DNA of 43,363 nucleotides from a virus (IMGVR_UViG_3300037485_000597:1-43363); one strand, 5' to 3'. Positions 22,639 through 30,147 are shown, numbered from the stretch's first letter. Numbers and translations are program-made. Notes: a model not told the origin generated them from the letters alone.

Positions 22639-24084
22639 ATGTACACGGGTTTTAACTACTACGACCGGCCTACGGCAGAGCGTAAGGTCACCCGTGTGCA
22701 GGATGCAAATTCTGCGTGGTACGCGCAGGAAGCGCATTGGATCCTAATTGAAGACCTACTGCAGGGCACCTACGGGATGCGTAAAAAGCATCGCCGATAT
22801 CTGCCGCAGGAGCCGCGCGAGCTAGACGAGTCTTACGACAACCGGCTAGCTCGTAGCGTGTGCCCACCGTACTATCAACGCCTAGAACGGCTGCTAGCGG
22901 GGATGCTGACCCGTAAGCCGGTGCGGTTGATTGATACCAGTGACACCATCCGCGAGCAGCTGTTTGACGTAGACCTCCAAGGCAATGACCTAAACGTGTG
23001 GACTTATGAAACCGCACGCAAGATGGTGCGGTACGGCCACATTGGCACGCTGGTAGATGCACCAGCAGATGGAGGCAGGCCGTATTGGGTGACGTACACG
23101 CCACGCGACATCCTCGGCTGGCGCACTGAAGCAAAGGAAGGCAAGCAGCAGCTCACTATGCTGCGGTTGCAAGAGTTTGCCAGCGTGCCTGATGGCGAGT
23201 ACGGCGAAAAAGTAGTGCAGCAGGTGCGTGTGCTAACGCCTGGCGAGTACCAGATCCACCAGAAGGATGACAAGGGCGACTTTCGTATCATTGACGAGGG
23301 GCGTACCAGCTTGAGTGAGATTCCGTTTTCAGTTGCTTATTCCAACCGTGTTGCCTATTTAGAATCCAAGCCGCCATTGGAGGACATTGCAGAGCTAAAC
23401 CTAAAGACCTATCAGATCCAGTCCGACCTAGATAACCAGCTGCATATCTCTGCAGTGCCAATGCTGGCGTTTTACGGTTTCCCGTCAAGCGCTGAGGAAG
23501 TATCCGCTGGCCCCGGCGAGGCTATTGCATTTCCAGCCGAAGGCCGCGCAGAATACATTGAGCCCGGTGGTACTAGCTTCCAATATCAATTCCAGCGGCT
23601 AGAGCAACTTGCCGGGCAGATCAACGAGTTGGGCCTATCGGCAGTCCTCGGCCAGAAGTTGACGGCTGAAACCGCAGAGGCAAAGCGCATCAACCGCAGT
23701 CAAGGTGACAGCACCATGATGGTGATTGCGCAAAATATGCAGGATATGATCGACAACTCGTTGCAGTTTCATGCGCAGTACCTCGGCCAAAATGAGGCTG
23801 CCGGTAGCTGCCATGTCAATCGTGACTTTATGGGTACAAGGCTTGACCCACAAGAGATTTCAAGCCTGCTGCAGCTTTACACTGCTGGCACCATCACCCA
23901 AGAAACGTTCTTACAGCAACTGTCTGACGGGGAAGTGTTAGGTGATGACTTTGACGTTGAACAAGAACTGGAGGCTACAGCAAATGCGGGAATGGGCCTA
24001 CAACCTGCTGGAAAGGATGACAGACTGGCTAGTGGATCTGATGATAATGATCGAACCGAAGAGACCACGCCGCCAAGAGCTTGA
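22639..24084 (+). CDS. Portal protein (DUF4055 family)
   Basis: 481 residues. 'RKKHRRYLPQEPRELDESYD', 'RLARSVCPPYYQRLERLLAG', 'PPLEDIAELNLKTYQIQSDL' and 'GLSAVLGQKLTAETAEAKRI' follow the DUF4055 order of siphophage portal-like proteins. The C-terminal 40 residues are acidic and disordered, overlapping the next gene by 101 bases. It forms the dodecameric DNA gate of the capsid. Confidence 0.88.
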   Translation: MYTGFNYYDRPTAERKVTRVQDANSAWYAQEAHWILIEDLLQGTYGMRKKHRRYLPQEPRELDESYDNRLARSVCPPYYQRLERLLAGMLTRKPVRLIDTSDTIREQLFDVDLQGNDLNVWTYETARKMVRYGHIGTLVDAPADGGRPYWVTYTPRDILGWRTEAKEGKQQLTMLRLQEFASVPDGEYGEKVVQQVRVLTPGEYQIHQKDDKGDFRIIDEGRTSLSEIPFSVAYSNRVAYLESKPPLEDIAELNLKTYQIQSDLDNQLHISAVPMLAFYGFPSSAEEVSAGPGEAIAFPAEGRAEYIEPGGTSFQYQFQRLEQLAGQINELGLSAVLGQKLTAETAEAKRINRSQGDSTMMVIAQNMQDMIDNSLQFHAQYLGQNEAAGSCHVNRDFMGTRLDPQEISSLLQLYTAGTITQETFLQQLSDGEVLGDDFDVEQELEATANAGMGLQPAGKDDRLASGSDDNDRTEETTPPRA

Positions 24085-24304
24085 TTATCACGTCAGCGAA
24101 TTACCAGAAGAAATCCTGGCCATCATCCGCATTAGCTGGTACAAAGATGGCAAGCCTGATGCAATTAACGAGGTCGTACTAATGGAAGACGGCCAAGATG
24201 GTTACGATGCCTTTGCGCAAGTGGTAACTGATGCGCTGCAACATGGCGCCAACTTAAGCATCCGCTCGGGCTATAGCGCAACAGACTTGGGCATCATGCA
24301 ATGA
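23984..24304 (+). CDS. Small hypothetical head-region protein
   Basis: 106 residues from ATG 23984, chosen because GGAGG lies nine bases upstream; a TTG/ATG start at 23942 lacks this. The N-terminal third ('WAYNLLERMTDWLVDLMIMI') is hydrophobic and could be a membrane helix; the rest has 'LPEEILAIIRISWYKDGKPD' and 'DAFAQVVTDALQHGANLSIR'. It lies between portal and head morphogenesis genes and overlaps both. No family recognised. Confidence 0.65.
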   Translation: MREWAYNLLERMTDWLVDLMIMIEPKRPRRQELDYHVSELPEEILAIIRISWYKDGKPDAINEVVLMEDGQDGYDAFAQVVTDALQHGANLSIRSGYSATDLGIMQ

Positions 24305-26328
24305 CAGTACCAGCCACCCTGTACCGCAACGCGATTGACCTTAATCGCTACAGCAATAGCGTGGCGCGGCGTGTTATCAATGCCTACAACGACATCATTA
24401 TTGATGCCACCAACCAACTGCGTACTATTGATGAGCTAGCTGCACCGGTTAAGGCTGCCAGGCTACGGGCAATCTTGGCGCAACTTAAGGATTCACTTGC
24501 AACATGGGCTGGTGATGCAACAGAGCTGACAGCAATCGAGTTGCAGGGCTTAGCTGAGCTGCAATCTGAGTTTGTTACCGAGCAACTATCGCGTGCATTA
24601 CCAGCTGGTGCGCGTACTGCAGTCAATACCGTTGAGATCAGCCCACAATTTGCGCAGTCAGTAGTAACGACTGATCCGACTCAGATCAATGTGGTTGCCT
24701 TGTCGGATGACTTATTTGCAGCAGTGCAGGGCGCACCGCAAACATTCAGCCTTACCGCTGCGCAGGGCGCCACCATCACGCTGCCCAATGGCGAGGTAAT
24801 CAGCAAAGCATTCCGTGGTATTGCTGTTGATCAGGCTGAGCGCTTTTCGCAGGTGGTGCGGCAGGGTTTGCTGACTGGCGAAACCACACCAGATATTGCC
24901 AAGCGGTTGATTGGCAGCTTGCAGTTTGGCGAGCAGGCCAAGACCGTTAAGCAGTTGGTAGCAGCAGGTGGCCAAGCCACTGCCGTGGCCGACAACCAAG
25001 TCATAGCCCTCGTTCGCACCAGCATTAACCAAGTGGCCAATACCGCCAGCCAACAGGTATACGAAGCCAATCAGGACATCACCAAAAAATACCGTTACAT
25101 CGCCACGCTTGACACACGCACCAGTGCTATCTGCCGCGCGCTAGATGGCCGTGAGTTTGAGTACGGCAAAGGGCCGATGCCACCGCAGCACTTCAACTGC
25201 TTACCTGGCGATGCGCTCATAACGCCCTGTGGCCGGATTGCGGCGGCTTACCGTCGGCGTTATAAGGGCTTTCTCTACGTCATCAAAACTGCCGATGGTC
25301 ACATAGTCAGAGTCACCCCAAATCATCCGATACTGACAAGTGCCGGCTGGCAGCCTGCTCAAAGCATCAATGTGGGTGATCAAGTTTTCAGCCGCTCGAT
25401 CATTCCAAACGAACTCGTTCATGATTGCCAAGAAGGCGATGCTGTAGCCACTGCTGAGGATGTATTTGGTGCGTTCAGGGAATCGAGCACGGTGTTCGCC
25501 GTGGAAGTGCCAACCACCGCCCCAGACTTCCACGGCGACGCTTGGAGTGGTGGCCCAAGGGTCAATCTTGCAAAGCAAGTCGCAGTTGTACTTGCCGATC
25601 GGGAACTGCTGCTCACAGTCAATCCCGGCTTGCTTAAGACTTTGCTGAATCGTGGATTCCAAAGGGCCAATCCTGCGGCAGCGAGCGGCGGCCATTTTGA
25701 CTTGGGCAGCCTCGCTATTAGGGCGGCCACGCTTGGCGGCATGAGCGGCAGCGGCCAACGCCTTGCGCTCGGCGGGGGTAGCGCGACCCATGCGAGCGAA
25801 TTGCTGCTCGCTTCTGTTCCTGAGCTTGCGCCCGGATTCCATGATGAGGCGCTCTATGGGACGTGGCGAAACATTGAATTGATCGGCAATGCCGCGAACT
25901 CCGATGCCGTCGTCATAGGCGGCAATGATCAAGTCGATGTCCTTTGGGTTGGGCGGGAACCATTTAGCGGCCATGTCTACAACTTTGAAACAGAGAGCGG
26001 CACCTACTGGGCCGATGGCATCCTAACCCATAACTGCCGTTCTACTACGGTGCCCATCATTGACTCGGACATCCTGCCGCCATCAACTACTGCAACCCGT
26101 GCCAGTCAAGATGGCCAGGTGCCTATCAATCAAAGTTACGGCGAGTGGCTATCTAAGCAGCCGCGTAGCGTACAAGCCGAAGCCTTAGGCACGGAGCGCG
26201 TTGCATACTTCAACCGCCTTGCCGACAAGTACGGCCCAAAGGATGCCATTGCAAAGCTAGTGCGTGACGATGGCTCAGAGGTAACCTTGGATCAGCTCCG
26301 CAAACGATATGGACCTGCCAAGCCTTAG
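24301..26328 (+). CDS. Mu F-like head morphogenesis protein containing an intein
   Basis: 675 residues before splicing, 396 after. Residues 1-299 and 579-675 are the host protein: a helical N-terminal half, 'DTRTSAICRALDGREFEYGK' and 'GPMPPQHFN', which is continued after the intein by 'CRSTTVPIIDSD'. Rejoined, PPQHFN-CRSTTVP is the hallmark motif of SPP1 gp7/Mu F minor head proteins. Residues 300-578 are the intein (separate entry). The protein helps build the procapsid near the portal and is coded after the portal as in most phages. Without splicing, the key motif is split, so activity should depend on the intein. Confidence 0.92.
   Translation: MTVPATLYRNAIDLNRYSNSVARRVINAYNDIIIDATNQLRTIDELAAPVKAARLRAILAQLKDSLATWAGDATELTAIELQGLAELQSEFVTEQLSRALPAGARTAVNTVEISPQFAQSVVTTDPTQINVVALSDDLFAAVQGAPQTFSLTAAQGATITLPNGEVISKAFRGIAVDQAERFSQVVRQGLLTGETTPDIAKRLIGSLQFGEQAKTVKQLVAAGGQATAVADNQVIALVRTSINQVANTASQQVYEANQDITKKYRYIATLDTRTSAICRALDGREFEYGKGPMPPQHFNCLPGDALITPCGRIAAAYRRRYKGFLYVIKTADGHIVRVTPNHPILTSAGWQPAQSINVGDQVFSRSIIPNELVHDCQEGDAVATAEDVFGAFRESSTVFAVEVPTTAPDFHGDAWSGGPRVNLAKQVAVVLADRELLLTVNPGLLKTLLNRGFQRANPAAASGGHFDLGSLAIRAATLGGMSGSGQRLALGGGSATHASELLLASVPELAPGFHDEALYGTWRNIELIGNAANSDAVVIGGNDQVDVLWVGREPFSGHVYNFETESGTYWADGILTHNCRSTTVPIIDSDILPPSTTATRASQDGQVPINQSYGEWLSKQPRSVQAEALGTERVAYFNRLADKYGPKDAIAKLVRDDGSEVTLDQLRKRYGPAKP
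25198..26034 (+). other. Intein, 279 residues, with antisense nuclease gene inside
   Basis: Begins at Cys1 (25198-25200, residue 300 of the precursor) and ends His-Asn (26032-26034), followed by Cys+1 of the extein. Block A is 'CLPGDALITPCGRIAA'. Block B is 'VRVTPNHPILT' with the T-x-x-H motif at intein residues 40-43. Blocks F and G are 'VYNFETESGTYWADGILTHN'. The stretch between (about residues 65-245) is low in complexity and shows no LAGLIDADG or HNH core in this frame. The usual His of block F is a Tyr, as in some phage inteins. Cys1, TxxH, HN and Cys+1 are all intact, so splicing should work. Confidence 0.93.
25201..25974 (-). CDS. Vsr/DUF559-like homing endonuclease antisense to the intein
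   Basis: 257 residues. An HTH at about 22-46 ('DGIGVRGIADQFNVSPRPIE') precedes an Ala/Arg-rich linker with 'AERKALAAAAHAAKRGR'. The nuclease core at about 105-185 has 'LESTIQQSLKQAGIDCEQQF', 'KYNCDLLC' (D132), 'VAVEVWGGGWHFHGE' (E149, H156, H158) and 'ERTKYILSSGYSIAFLA'. This is the Vsr-like/DUF559 PDDEXK layout of phage homing endonucleases. The gene lies wholly inside the intein: TAA at 25203-25201, ATG at 25974. Its codons sit in exact register with the sense codons. No clear Shine-Dalgarno sequence precedes it. Likely role: cutting intein-free alleles to spread the intein. Confidence 0.85.
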   Translation of the reverse strand: MAAKWFPPNPKDIDLIIAAYDDGIGVRGIADQFNVSPRPIERLIMESGRKLRNRSEQQFARMGRATPAERKALAAAAHAAKRGRPNSEAAQVKMAAARCRRIGPLESTIQQSLKQAGIDCEQQFPIGKYNCDLLCKIDPWATTPSVAVEVWGGGWHFHGEHRARFPERTKYILSSGYSIAFLAIMNEFVWNDRAAENLITHIDALSRLPAGTCQYRMIWGDSDYVTIGSFDDVEKALITPTVSRRNPATGRYERIAR

Positions 26329-26629
26329 GCATTTTCAGAATGGCCTGATCATTAGCGATCCGGCAGAAGCCTTGGTAGGCGAGGCATGGGTGTCAGCGGT
26401 GTTATGCCAGCGGGAAGACGGCAGCCAGTATTGGGCAACGTCTGATATGGTTAAGCTGCCATCAGTAACCGAGTGGCGTAGTGGCGAAGAAACCAACCAA
26501 GGCGGACAAGAAAGTAGCCAAGGTGATGGGCGAGTACAAGCGGGGGACGCTCCAAAGCGGCAAACCCGGTCCCGGCAAGGGTCCAAAGGTAAAAAGCCGC
26601 AAGCAGGCAATAGCAATTGCCTTATCTGA
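26309..26629 (+). CDS. Small hypothetical protein overlapping two neighbours
   Basis: 106 residues. The N-terminal 55 residues ('GLIISDPAEALVGEAWVSAV', 'REDGSQYWATSDMVKLPSV') look like a real folded domain. The C-terminal half (Gln/Ser/Gly/Arg rich) lies over the start of the DUF6496 gene in another frame and looks like a shadow of it. Either the gene truly overlaps for 149 bases or the tail is not conserved. Start ATG 26309 is within the end of the head-protein gene. Confidence 0.55.
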   Translation: MDLPSLRHFQNGLIISDPAEALVGEAWVSAVLCQREDGSQYWATSDMVKLPSVTEWRSGEETNQGGQESSQGDGRVQAGDAPKRQTRSRQGSKGKKPQAGNSNCLI

Positions 26630-26657
26630 AGCCGGCAAAACCCGCAAGAAAAAGTGA
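26481..26657 (+). CDS. DUF6496-like small basic protein
   Basis: 58 residues from GTG 26481 (ATG at 26526 would give a shorter form). 'VMGEYKRGTLQSGKPGPGKG' followed by 'SRKQAIAIALSEAGKTRKKK' is the DUF6496 signature. It is Lys-rich and probably binds DNA or RNA. The TGA overlaps the ATG of the next gene by one base. Known in many phages and bacteria without assigned function. Confidence 0.75.
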   Translation: MAKKPTKADKKVAKVMGEYKRGTLQSGKPGPGKGPKVKSRKQAIAIALSEAGKTRKKK

Positions 26658-26830
26658 TGGCTAAGAAACCCGGCCTTTACGCCAATATCCGCGCCAAGCG
26701 TGAGCGCATCGAGCGTGGCAGCGATGAACGCATGGCACGCAAGGGTGAAGCCGGCAGACCGACTGCTGCTGCATTCAAGGCCGCTGCTAAGACTGCCAAA
26801 AAGCGCCCCAAGCGTAAAGGCGTAAAGTAG
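26657..26830 (+). CDS. Very small basic protein near capsid genes
   Basis: 57 residues, MAKKPGLYANIRAKRERIER and so on, ending KKRPKRKGVK. More than a third are Lys/Arg, with 'GRPTAAAFKAAAKTAKKRPK'. It resembles histone-like tails or phage decoration peptides and may neutralise packaged DNA or be a virion component. Coupled to the previous gene (TGATG). Confidence 0.65.
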   Translation: MAKKPGLYANIRAKRERIERGSDERMARKGEAGRPTAAAFKAAAKTAKKRPKRKGVK

Positions 26831-26858
26831 AAGCGCAATCTATCCCTGCGGGATACGC

Positions 26859-27530
26859 ATGTCCGACGAAAACCAGACCCAGGAGCCTGCGGCAACTGGT
26901 AATACTGAAATGCTGCAACGTAGCGTTGAAGCACTTGAACGCAAGAATCAAGAGCTAATTGCTGAACTGCGGTCAGCCAAGAAAACACCGAAGCTGCCCG
27001 ATGGCGTCAACATCGATGAGCTGCTCGACTTCAAGCGTAAAGCCGAACAAGCCGAACTTGAGCAGCAAGGTAAATACTCCGAAGCAAGGCAAGCTTTGGA
27101 GCAACAGTTCCGTGAGGCGACGGCGCAGAAGGACCAGCGCATTGCAGAACTTGAATCCCGCGTCCGCGAGTTGGAATTGGTCACGCCAGCCGTAACGGCA
27201 TTGGCGGATATCGTGCATGATCCGGACCTCGTGCTCAAAACCAAGCTGAGCAGTGACCAGATCGAACGCGACCCCGATGGCACGGTTGTTGTCGTTGACG
27301 GCTACCAGCGCACGCCTGTAGGCGAATGGGCCAAGACATTGCCCGCCTGGATGCAAAAGCAACCCAAGCCCCAAGGCAGCGGCGCACCATCTAGCCGCAG
27401 CGGTAGTGACATGCCACTAGGTACTAAAAACCCGTTCGCGCCGGAGTCATTCAACCTGACCGAACAATCACGACTGTTCCGCACGGATCGTGAGATGTAC
27501 AACCGATTAAAAGCTGCGGCAGGACGTTAA
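26859..27530 (+). CDS. Capsid scaffold protein
   Basis: 223 residues. An acidic/polar start, a long coiled coil at about 15-105 ('MLQRSVEALERKNQELIAEL', 'EARQALEQQFREATAQKDQR') and a Pro/Ser/Gly-rich tail with 'GAPSSRSGSDMPLGTKNPFA' fit the scaffold type placed directly before major capsid genes. It would template the procapsid and leave before packaging. Confidence 0.82.
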   Translation: MSDENQTQEPAATGNTEMLQRSVEALERKNQELIAELRSAKKTPKLPDGVNIDELLDFKRKAEQAELEQQGKYSEARQALEQQFREATAQKDQRIAELESRVRELELVTPAVTALADIVHDPDLVLKTKLSSDQIERDPDGTVVVVDGYQRTPVGEWAKTLPAWMQKQPKPQGSGAPSSRSGSDMPLGTKNPFAPESFNLTEQSRLFRTDREMYNRLKAAAGR

Positions 27531-27603
27531 TATATTTGCAACCGGCTGCGCTGGTGATCGGGCTGCGCCCACACCGTTAACATCAATCCCCTGAGGTTTC
27601 ATC

Positions 27604-28617
27604 ATGGCGACTCTTCGCTCTGATGTCATCATCCCCGAGATTTTCACGCCTTACGTCATTGAGCAAACCACCCTGCGTGATGCCTTCCTGGCATCCGGTG
27701 TGGTGCAGCCCATGGCTGAGCTGAACGCTACCGAGGGTGGTGACTACATCAACGTCCCCTTCTGGAAGGCCAACCTGTCCGGCGACTTTGAAGTGCTGTC
27801 TGACAGCACCTCGCTGACGCCTGGCAAAATCACCGCTGACAAGCAAGTCGGCGTGATCCTGCACCGTGGCCGCGCCTTTGAGGCTCGTGACCTGGCTGCC
27901 CTTGCCGCCGGCGCTGACCCCATGGCTGCCATCGGCGCCAAGGTTGCCTCGTATGTGGCCAACCAACGGCAGAAAGATCTGATCAAATGCCTCGAAGGCG
28001 TGTTTGGCGGTCTGACCTCCAACACCGGCGCTGCATTTGCTCCGCTGTCGTTTGACCTGAGCGGCATGACTGCCCTTGGCCCCCGTCAGGTGGCTAAGGC
28101 TCGTGCGCTGCTGGGTGACCAAGGCGACAAGCTGACTGCTGTTGCCATGCACTCTGCGGTCTACTACGACCTCGTCGAGCGCAAGGCCATTGACTACGTG
28201 ACCGCGACTGACGCTCGGTTCACTGCCGACAGCGCCATGCCCGACGCCTTTGGCGGCAGCATCGCTGGTGCTTACGGCGGCGACAACTCCGTGCCGACCT
28301 ACATGGGTCTGCGCGTGATCGTGTCTGACGACCTGGTGCCTACCAGCACCAACTACCCCGTCTATTTCTTCACCCAAGGCGCAATCGCCAGCGGTGAGCA
28401 AATGGCAATGCAGACCGAAACCGACCGTGACATCCTCGCCAAGAGCGATGCCATGTCCATCGACCTGCACTACTGCTACCACCCTGTGGGTGCTAAGTGG
28501 ACCGTTGGTACTACCAACCCCACTCAAGCGCAGCTTGCCACCATCGGCAACTGGACGAAGGTGTACGAAACCAAGAACCTGGGCATCGTACGTGGTACCG
28601 TAACTTCTAACTTCTGA
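27604..28617 (+). CDS. Major capsid protein
   Basis: 337 residues. 'EIFTPYVIEQTTLRDAFLAS', 'GVILHRGRAFEARDLAALAA', 'QKDLIKCLEGVFGG' and 'LTAVAMHSAVYYDLVERKAI' fit the HK97-fold coat proteins of siphophages (phage A118-type family). A good ribosome site (CTGAGG, seven bases before ATG) and strong codon bias to C-ending codons, as expected of the most abundant virion protein. It lies after the scaffold gene and before a decoration-type gene. No N-terminal delta domain. Confidence 0.92.
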   Translation: MATLRSDVIIPEIFTPYVIEQTTLRDAFLASGVVQPMAELNATEGGDYINVPFWKANLSGDFEVLSDSTSLTPGKITADKQVGVILHRGRAFEARDLAALAAGADPMAAIGAKVASYVANQRQKDLIKCLEGVFGGLTSNTGAAFAPLSFDLSGMTALGPRQVAKARALLGDQGDKLTAVAMHSAVYYDLVERKAIDYVTATDARFTADSAMPDAFGGSIAGAYGGDNSVPTYMGLRVIVSDDLVPTSTNYPVYFFTQGAIASGEQMAMQTETDRDILAKSDAMSIDLHYCYHPVGAKWTVGTTNPTQAQLATIGNWTKVYETKNLGIVRGTVTSNF

Positions 28618-28628
28618 GGTAACTAACC

Positions 28629-29027
28629 ATGGCCCAACCTTCCCAGTTTGAACTCAGCACCGAGCAGTATTTCGTTGCTACTCACTACATCGCCGGCACC
28701 GTGGCAGATGTCCAATTCTGGACAGCTCCCGTGAAGTGCGAAGTGGTAGCAGTGCGTGAAATTCACGTTACTGCTGGCACCGATGGCAGCGCTGTCACCG
28801 GCACGATCCGCAGGTGCCAAGGCACTGAAGCGGCAACGGCTGGCGATGACCTGCTTAGCACCACCATCAACCTCAAGGGCACTGCTCTTACCGAGCAGGC
28901 TCCTGCCCTGACCACCACCACTGCTGACCTCGTTCTTGAGGCTGGCAACCGGCTGTCGCTGGACGTTACTGGCACCACCACCGCCCTGGCTGGTGTAATC
29001 CTGACCGTGCTGCTTAAGCGCGCCTGA
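28629..29027 (+). CDS. Head decoration-like protein
   Basis: 132 residues, rich in Thr, Ala and Val. 'DVQFWTAPVKCEVVAVREIH', 'VLEAGNRLSLDVTGTTTALA' and 'GVILTVLLKRA' predict a beta-sandwich. It follows the major capsid gene by 11 bases, the standard site for capsid-stabilising decoration proteins. Function inferred from position and fold type. Confidence 0.7.
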   Translation: MAQPSQFELSTEQYFVATHYIAGTVADVQFWTAPVKCEVVAVREIHVTAGTDGSAVTGTIRRCQGTEAATAGDDLLSTTINLKGTALTEQAPALTTTTADLVLEAGNRLSLDVTGTTTALAGVILTVLLKRA

Positions 29028-29203
29028 TGGGGCTGTTCGCTTTCCGGCGACTGCGTGAACAGGAGGCTGCCTCTTCGGAGGTGGCCTTTCTTTCTATGGC
29101 AGAGCCAATGCCTACACTAGATGTAACGGAGCCTGCAGATGGCGATCACGATCATCGCAACACCAAACGCGGCAGACGCAAACTCGTATCTGACGCTGGC
29201 TGA
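29027..29203 (+). CDS. Small arginine-rich protein over a terminator-like hairpin
   Basis: 58 residues, MGLFAFRRLREQEAASSEVA and on to KLVSDAG. It overlaps the previous stop (TGATG) and the next gene by 65 bases. I recall similar 'MGLFA.RR.RE.EAAS' peptides in cyanophages, but the conserved part is coded by the terminator hairpin itself, so it may be conserved for RNA structure and not protein. Function unknown. Confidence 0.45.
   Translation: MGLFAFRRLREQEAASSEVAFLSMAEPMPTLDVTEPADGDHDHRNTKRGRRKLVSDAG
29064..29095 (+). terminator. Terminator-like hairpin after the capsid genes
   Basis: Bases 29064-29073 pair with 29078-29087 (ten pairs, two of them G-U) around a TTCG tetraloop, and TTCTTTCT follows at 29088-29095. 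This fits an intrinsic terminator or attenuator. Its place, after major capsid and decoration genes, would keep capsid mRNA high relative to connectors. Confidence 0.7.
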
Positions 29204-29702
29204 TGCACAGGCCATCATTGATGGCATGGTGCTAGATGCTGATGCAACAGCATGGGCTGCCGCAATCACGGACAACAAAAACCGTGCGTTGTATTCCGCT
29301 GCGCAGAGGTTAGATCGTGAACGTTATCTTGGTGCTCGCTCTACTGATACCCAATCAATGCAGTGGCCGCGAACTGGTGTTCGCAAGCCCGATACCTACA
29401 TCAATACCTACGCGGTTGGTTTTCCGTTTCGCATCACCACCGACTACTTTGACGATACGGAAATTCCCGATCAGATCAAACGCGCGCAGGTGGTGCTGGC
29501 CGTTTACCTTAACAACAACCCAGACGGCCTTGGCCTTAGCGGGTTGGAAGACTACAAGAACGTAAAAATCGGCAGCCTTGACGTAACGCCTAACCTTGGC
29601 TACGGCGCTGTCGGCGTGGATAAGGTGCCGCCGCTCATGGAACGTTACCTTACCGGCCTTAGAATTAGTGGACCGGGCAACGTTGCAATTCGCCGGAGCT
29701 GA
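29139..29702 (+). CDS. Head-tail connector/adaptor protein (DnaT-like)
   Basis: 187 residues. 'NAADANSYLTLADAQAIIDG', 'NKNRALYSAAQRLDRERYLG', 'QSMQWPRTGVRKPDTYINTY', and 'IPDQIKRAQVVLAVYLNNNP' are the usual motifs of phage head-tail adaptors often named DnaT-like ssDNA-binding protein by homology only. It would sit below the portal. GGAG lies eight bases before the ATG. Confidence 0.82.
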   Translation: MAITIIATPNAADANSYLTLADAQAIIDGMVLDADATAWAAAITDNKNRALYSAAQRLDRERYLGARSTDTQSMQWPRTGVRKPDTYINTYAVGFPFRITTDYFDDTEIPDQIKRAQVVLAVYLNNNPDGLGLSGLEDYKNVKIGSLDVTPNLGYGAVGVDKVPPLMERYLTGLRISGPGNVAIRRS

Positions 29703-29704
29703 CC

Positions 29705-29935
29705 ATGGATCGCGCCTACAGCATCGGCTTTGAATACATTGATGACACAGCTGCGCATACTGGCCGCTTCTGGCAGCTCTATGCACTTGCTGATGCGGTA
29801 ATTGCTAGTGCAGTAATCGAAAACCAAACCGGAAATACATTTGCCAGCGTGCCGCTTAAAGCTGGCGATAGCGTCGCTGGTGTTTTTACTAGCGTCACAT
29901 TGGCAAGCGGCAAAATCGTTGCGTATAAAGTCTGA
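29705..29935 (+). CDS. Small hypothetical structural-region protein
   Basis: 76 residues, 'MDRAYSIGFEYIDDTAAHTG' then 'FWQLYALADAVIASAVIENQ'. Beta-rich, ending in 'LASGKIVAYKV'. Its stop overlaps the next ATG. Probably a cyanophage virion component near the neck; no named family. Confidence 0.65.
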   Translation: MDRAYSIGFEYIDDTAAHTGRFWQLYALADAVIASAVIENQTGNTFASVPLKAGDSVAGVFTSVTLASGKIVAYKV

Positions 29936-30144
29936 TGGCATACGTTCTTCCTGGTGGTGGTGATGCGTTCCCTAGGCAGGGACTTGATATCCCAACGCAT
30001 GATGCCATCGTCAACACCTACGATGGCGCAAATAACCTGCTGACTGCAACGTATAAGCGTGGCGGCACAAGCGGCAAGACCGTGGCAGTGCTGACAATGA
30101 CTTACGACGGCAACAACAACATGCTTACCGTTGTTCGGAGTTGA
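29935..30144 (+). CDS. Small beta-rich hypothetical protein
   Basis: 69 residues. 'IVNTYDGANNLLTATYKRGG' and 'VAVLTMTYDGNNNMLTVVRS' are two similar halves (YDG-N-N-L-T), suggesting an internal duplication that makes a small beta-sheet protein. It follows the previous gene with a one-base overlap. Function unknown. Confidence 0.65.
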   Translation: MAYVLPGGGDAFPRQGLDIPTHDAIVNTYDGANNLLTATYKRGGTSGKTVAVLTMTYDGNNNMLTVVRS

Positions 30145-30147
30145 CGG

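Noticed and set aside
25419-25742. A further minus-strand frame inside the intein
   Set aside because: Out of register with the nuclease gene, Ser/Ala/Pro-rich and without motifs; shadow only.
27583-28527. 314-residue antisense frame over the major capsid gene
   Set aside because: No recognisable motif; it is open because the capsid gene uses few codons whose complement is a stop. It shows that length alone is no proof of an antisense gene, which is why the intein nuclease was judged by its motifs.
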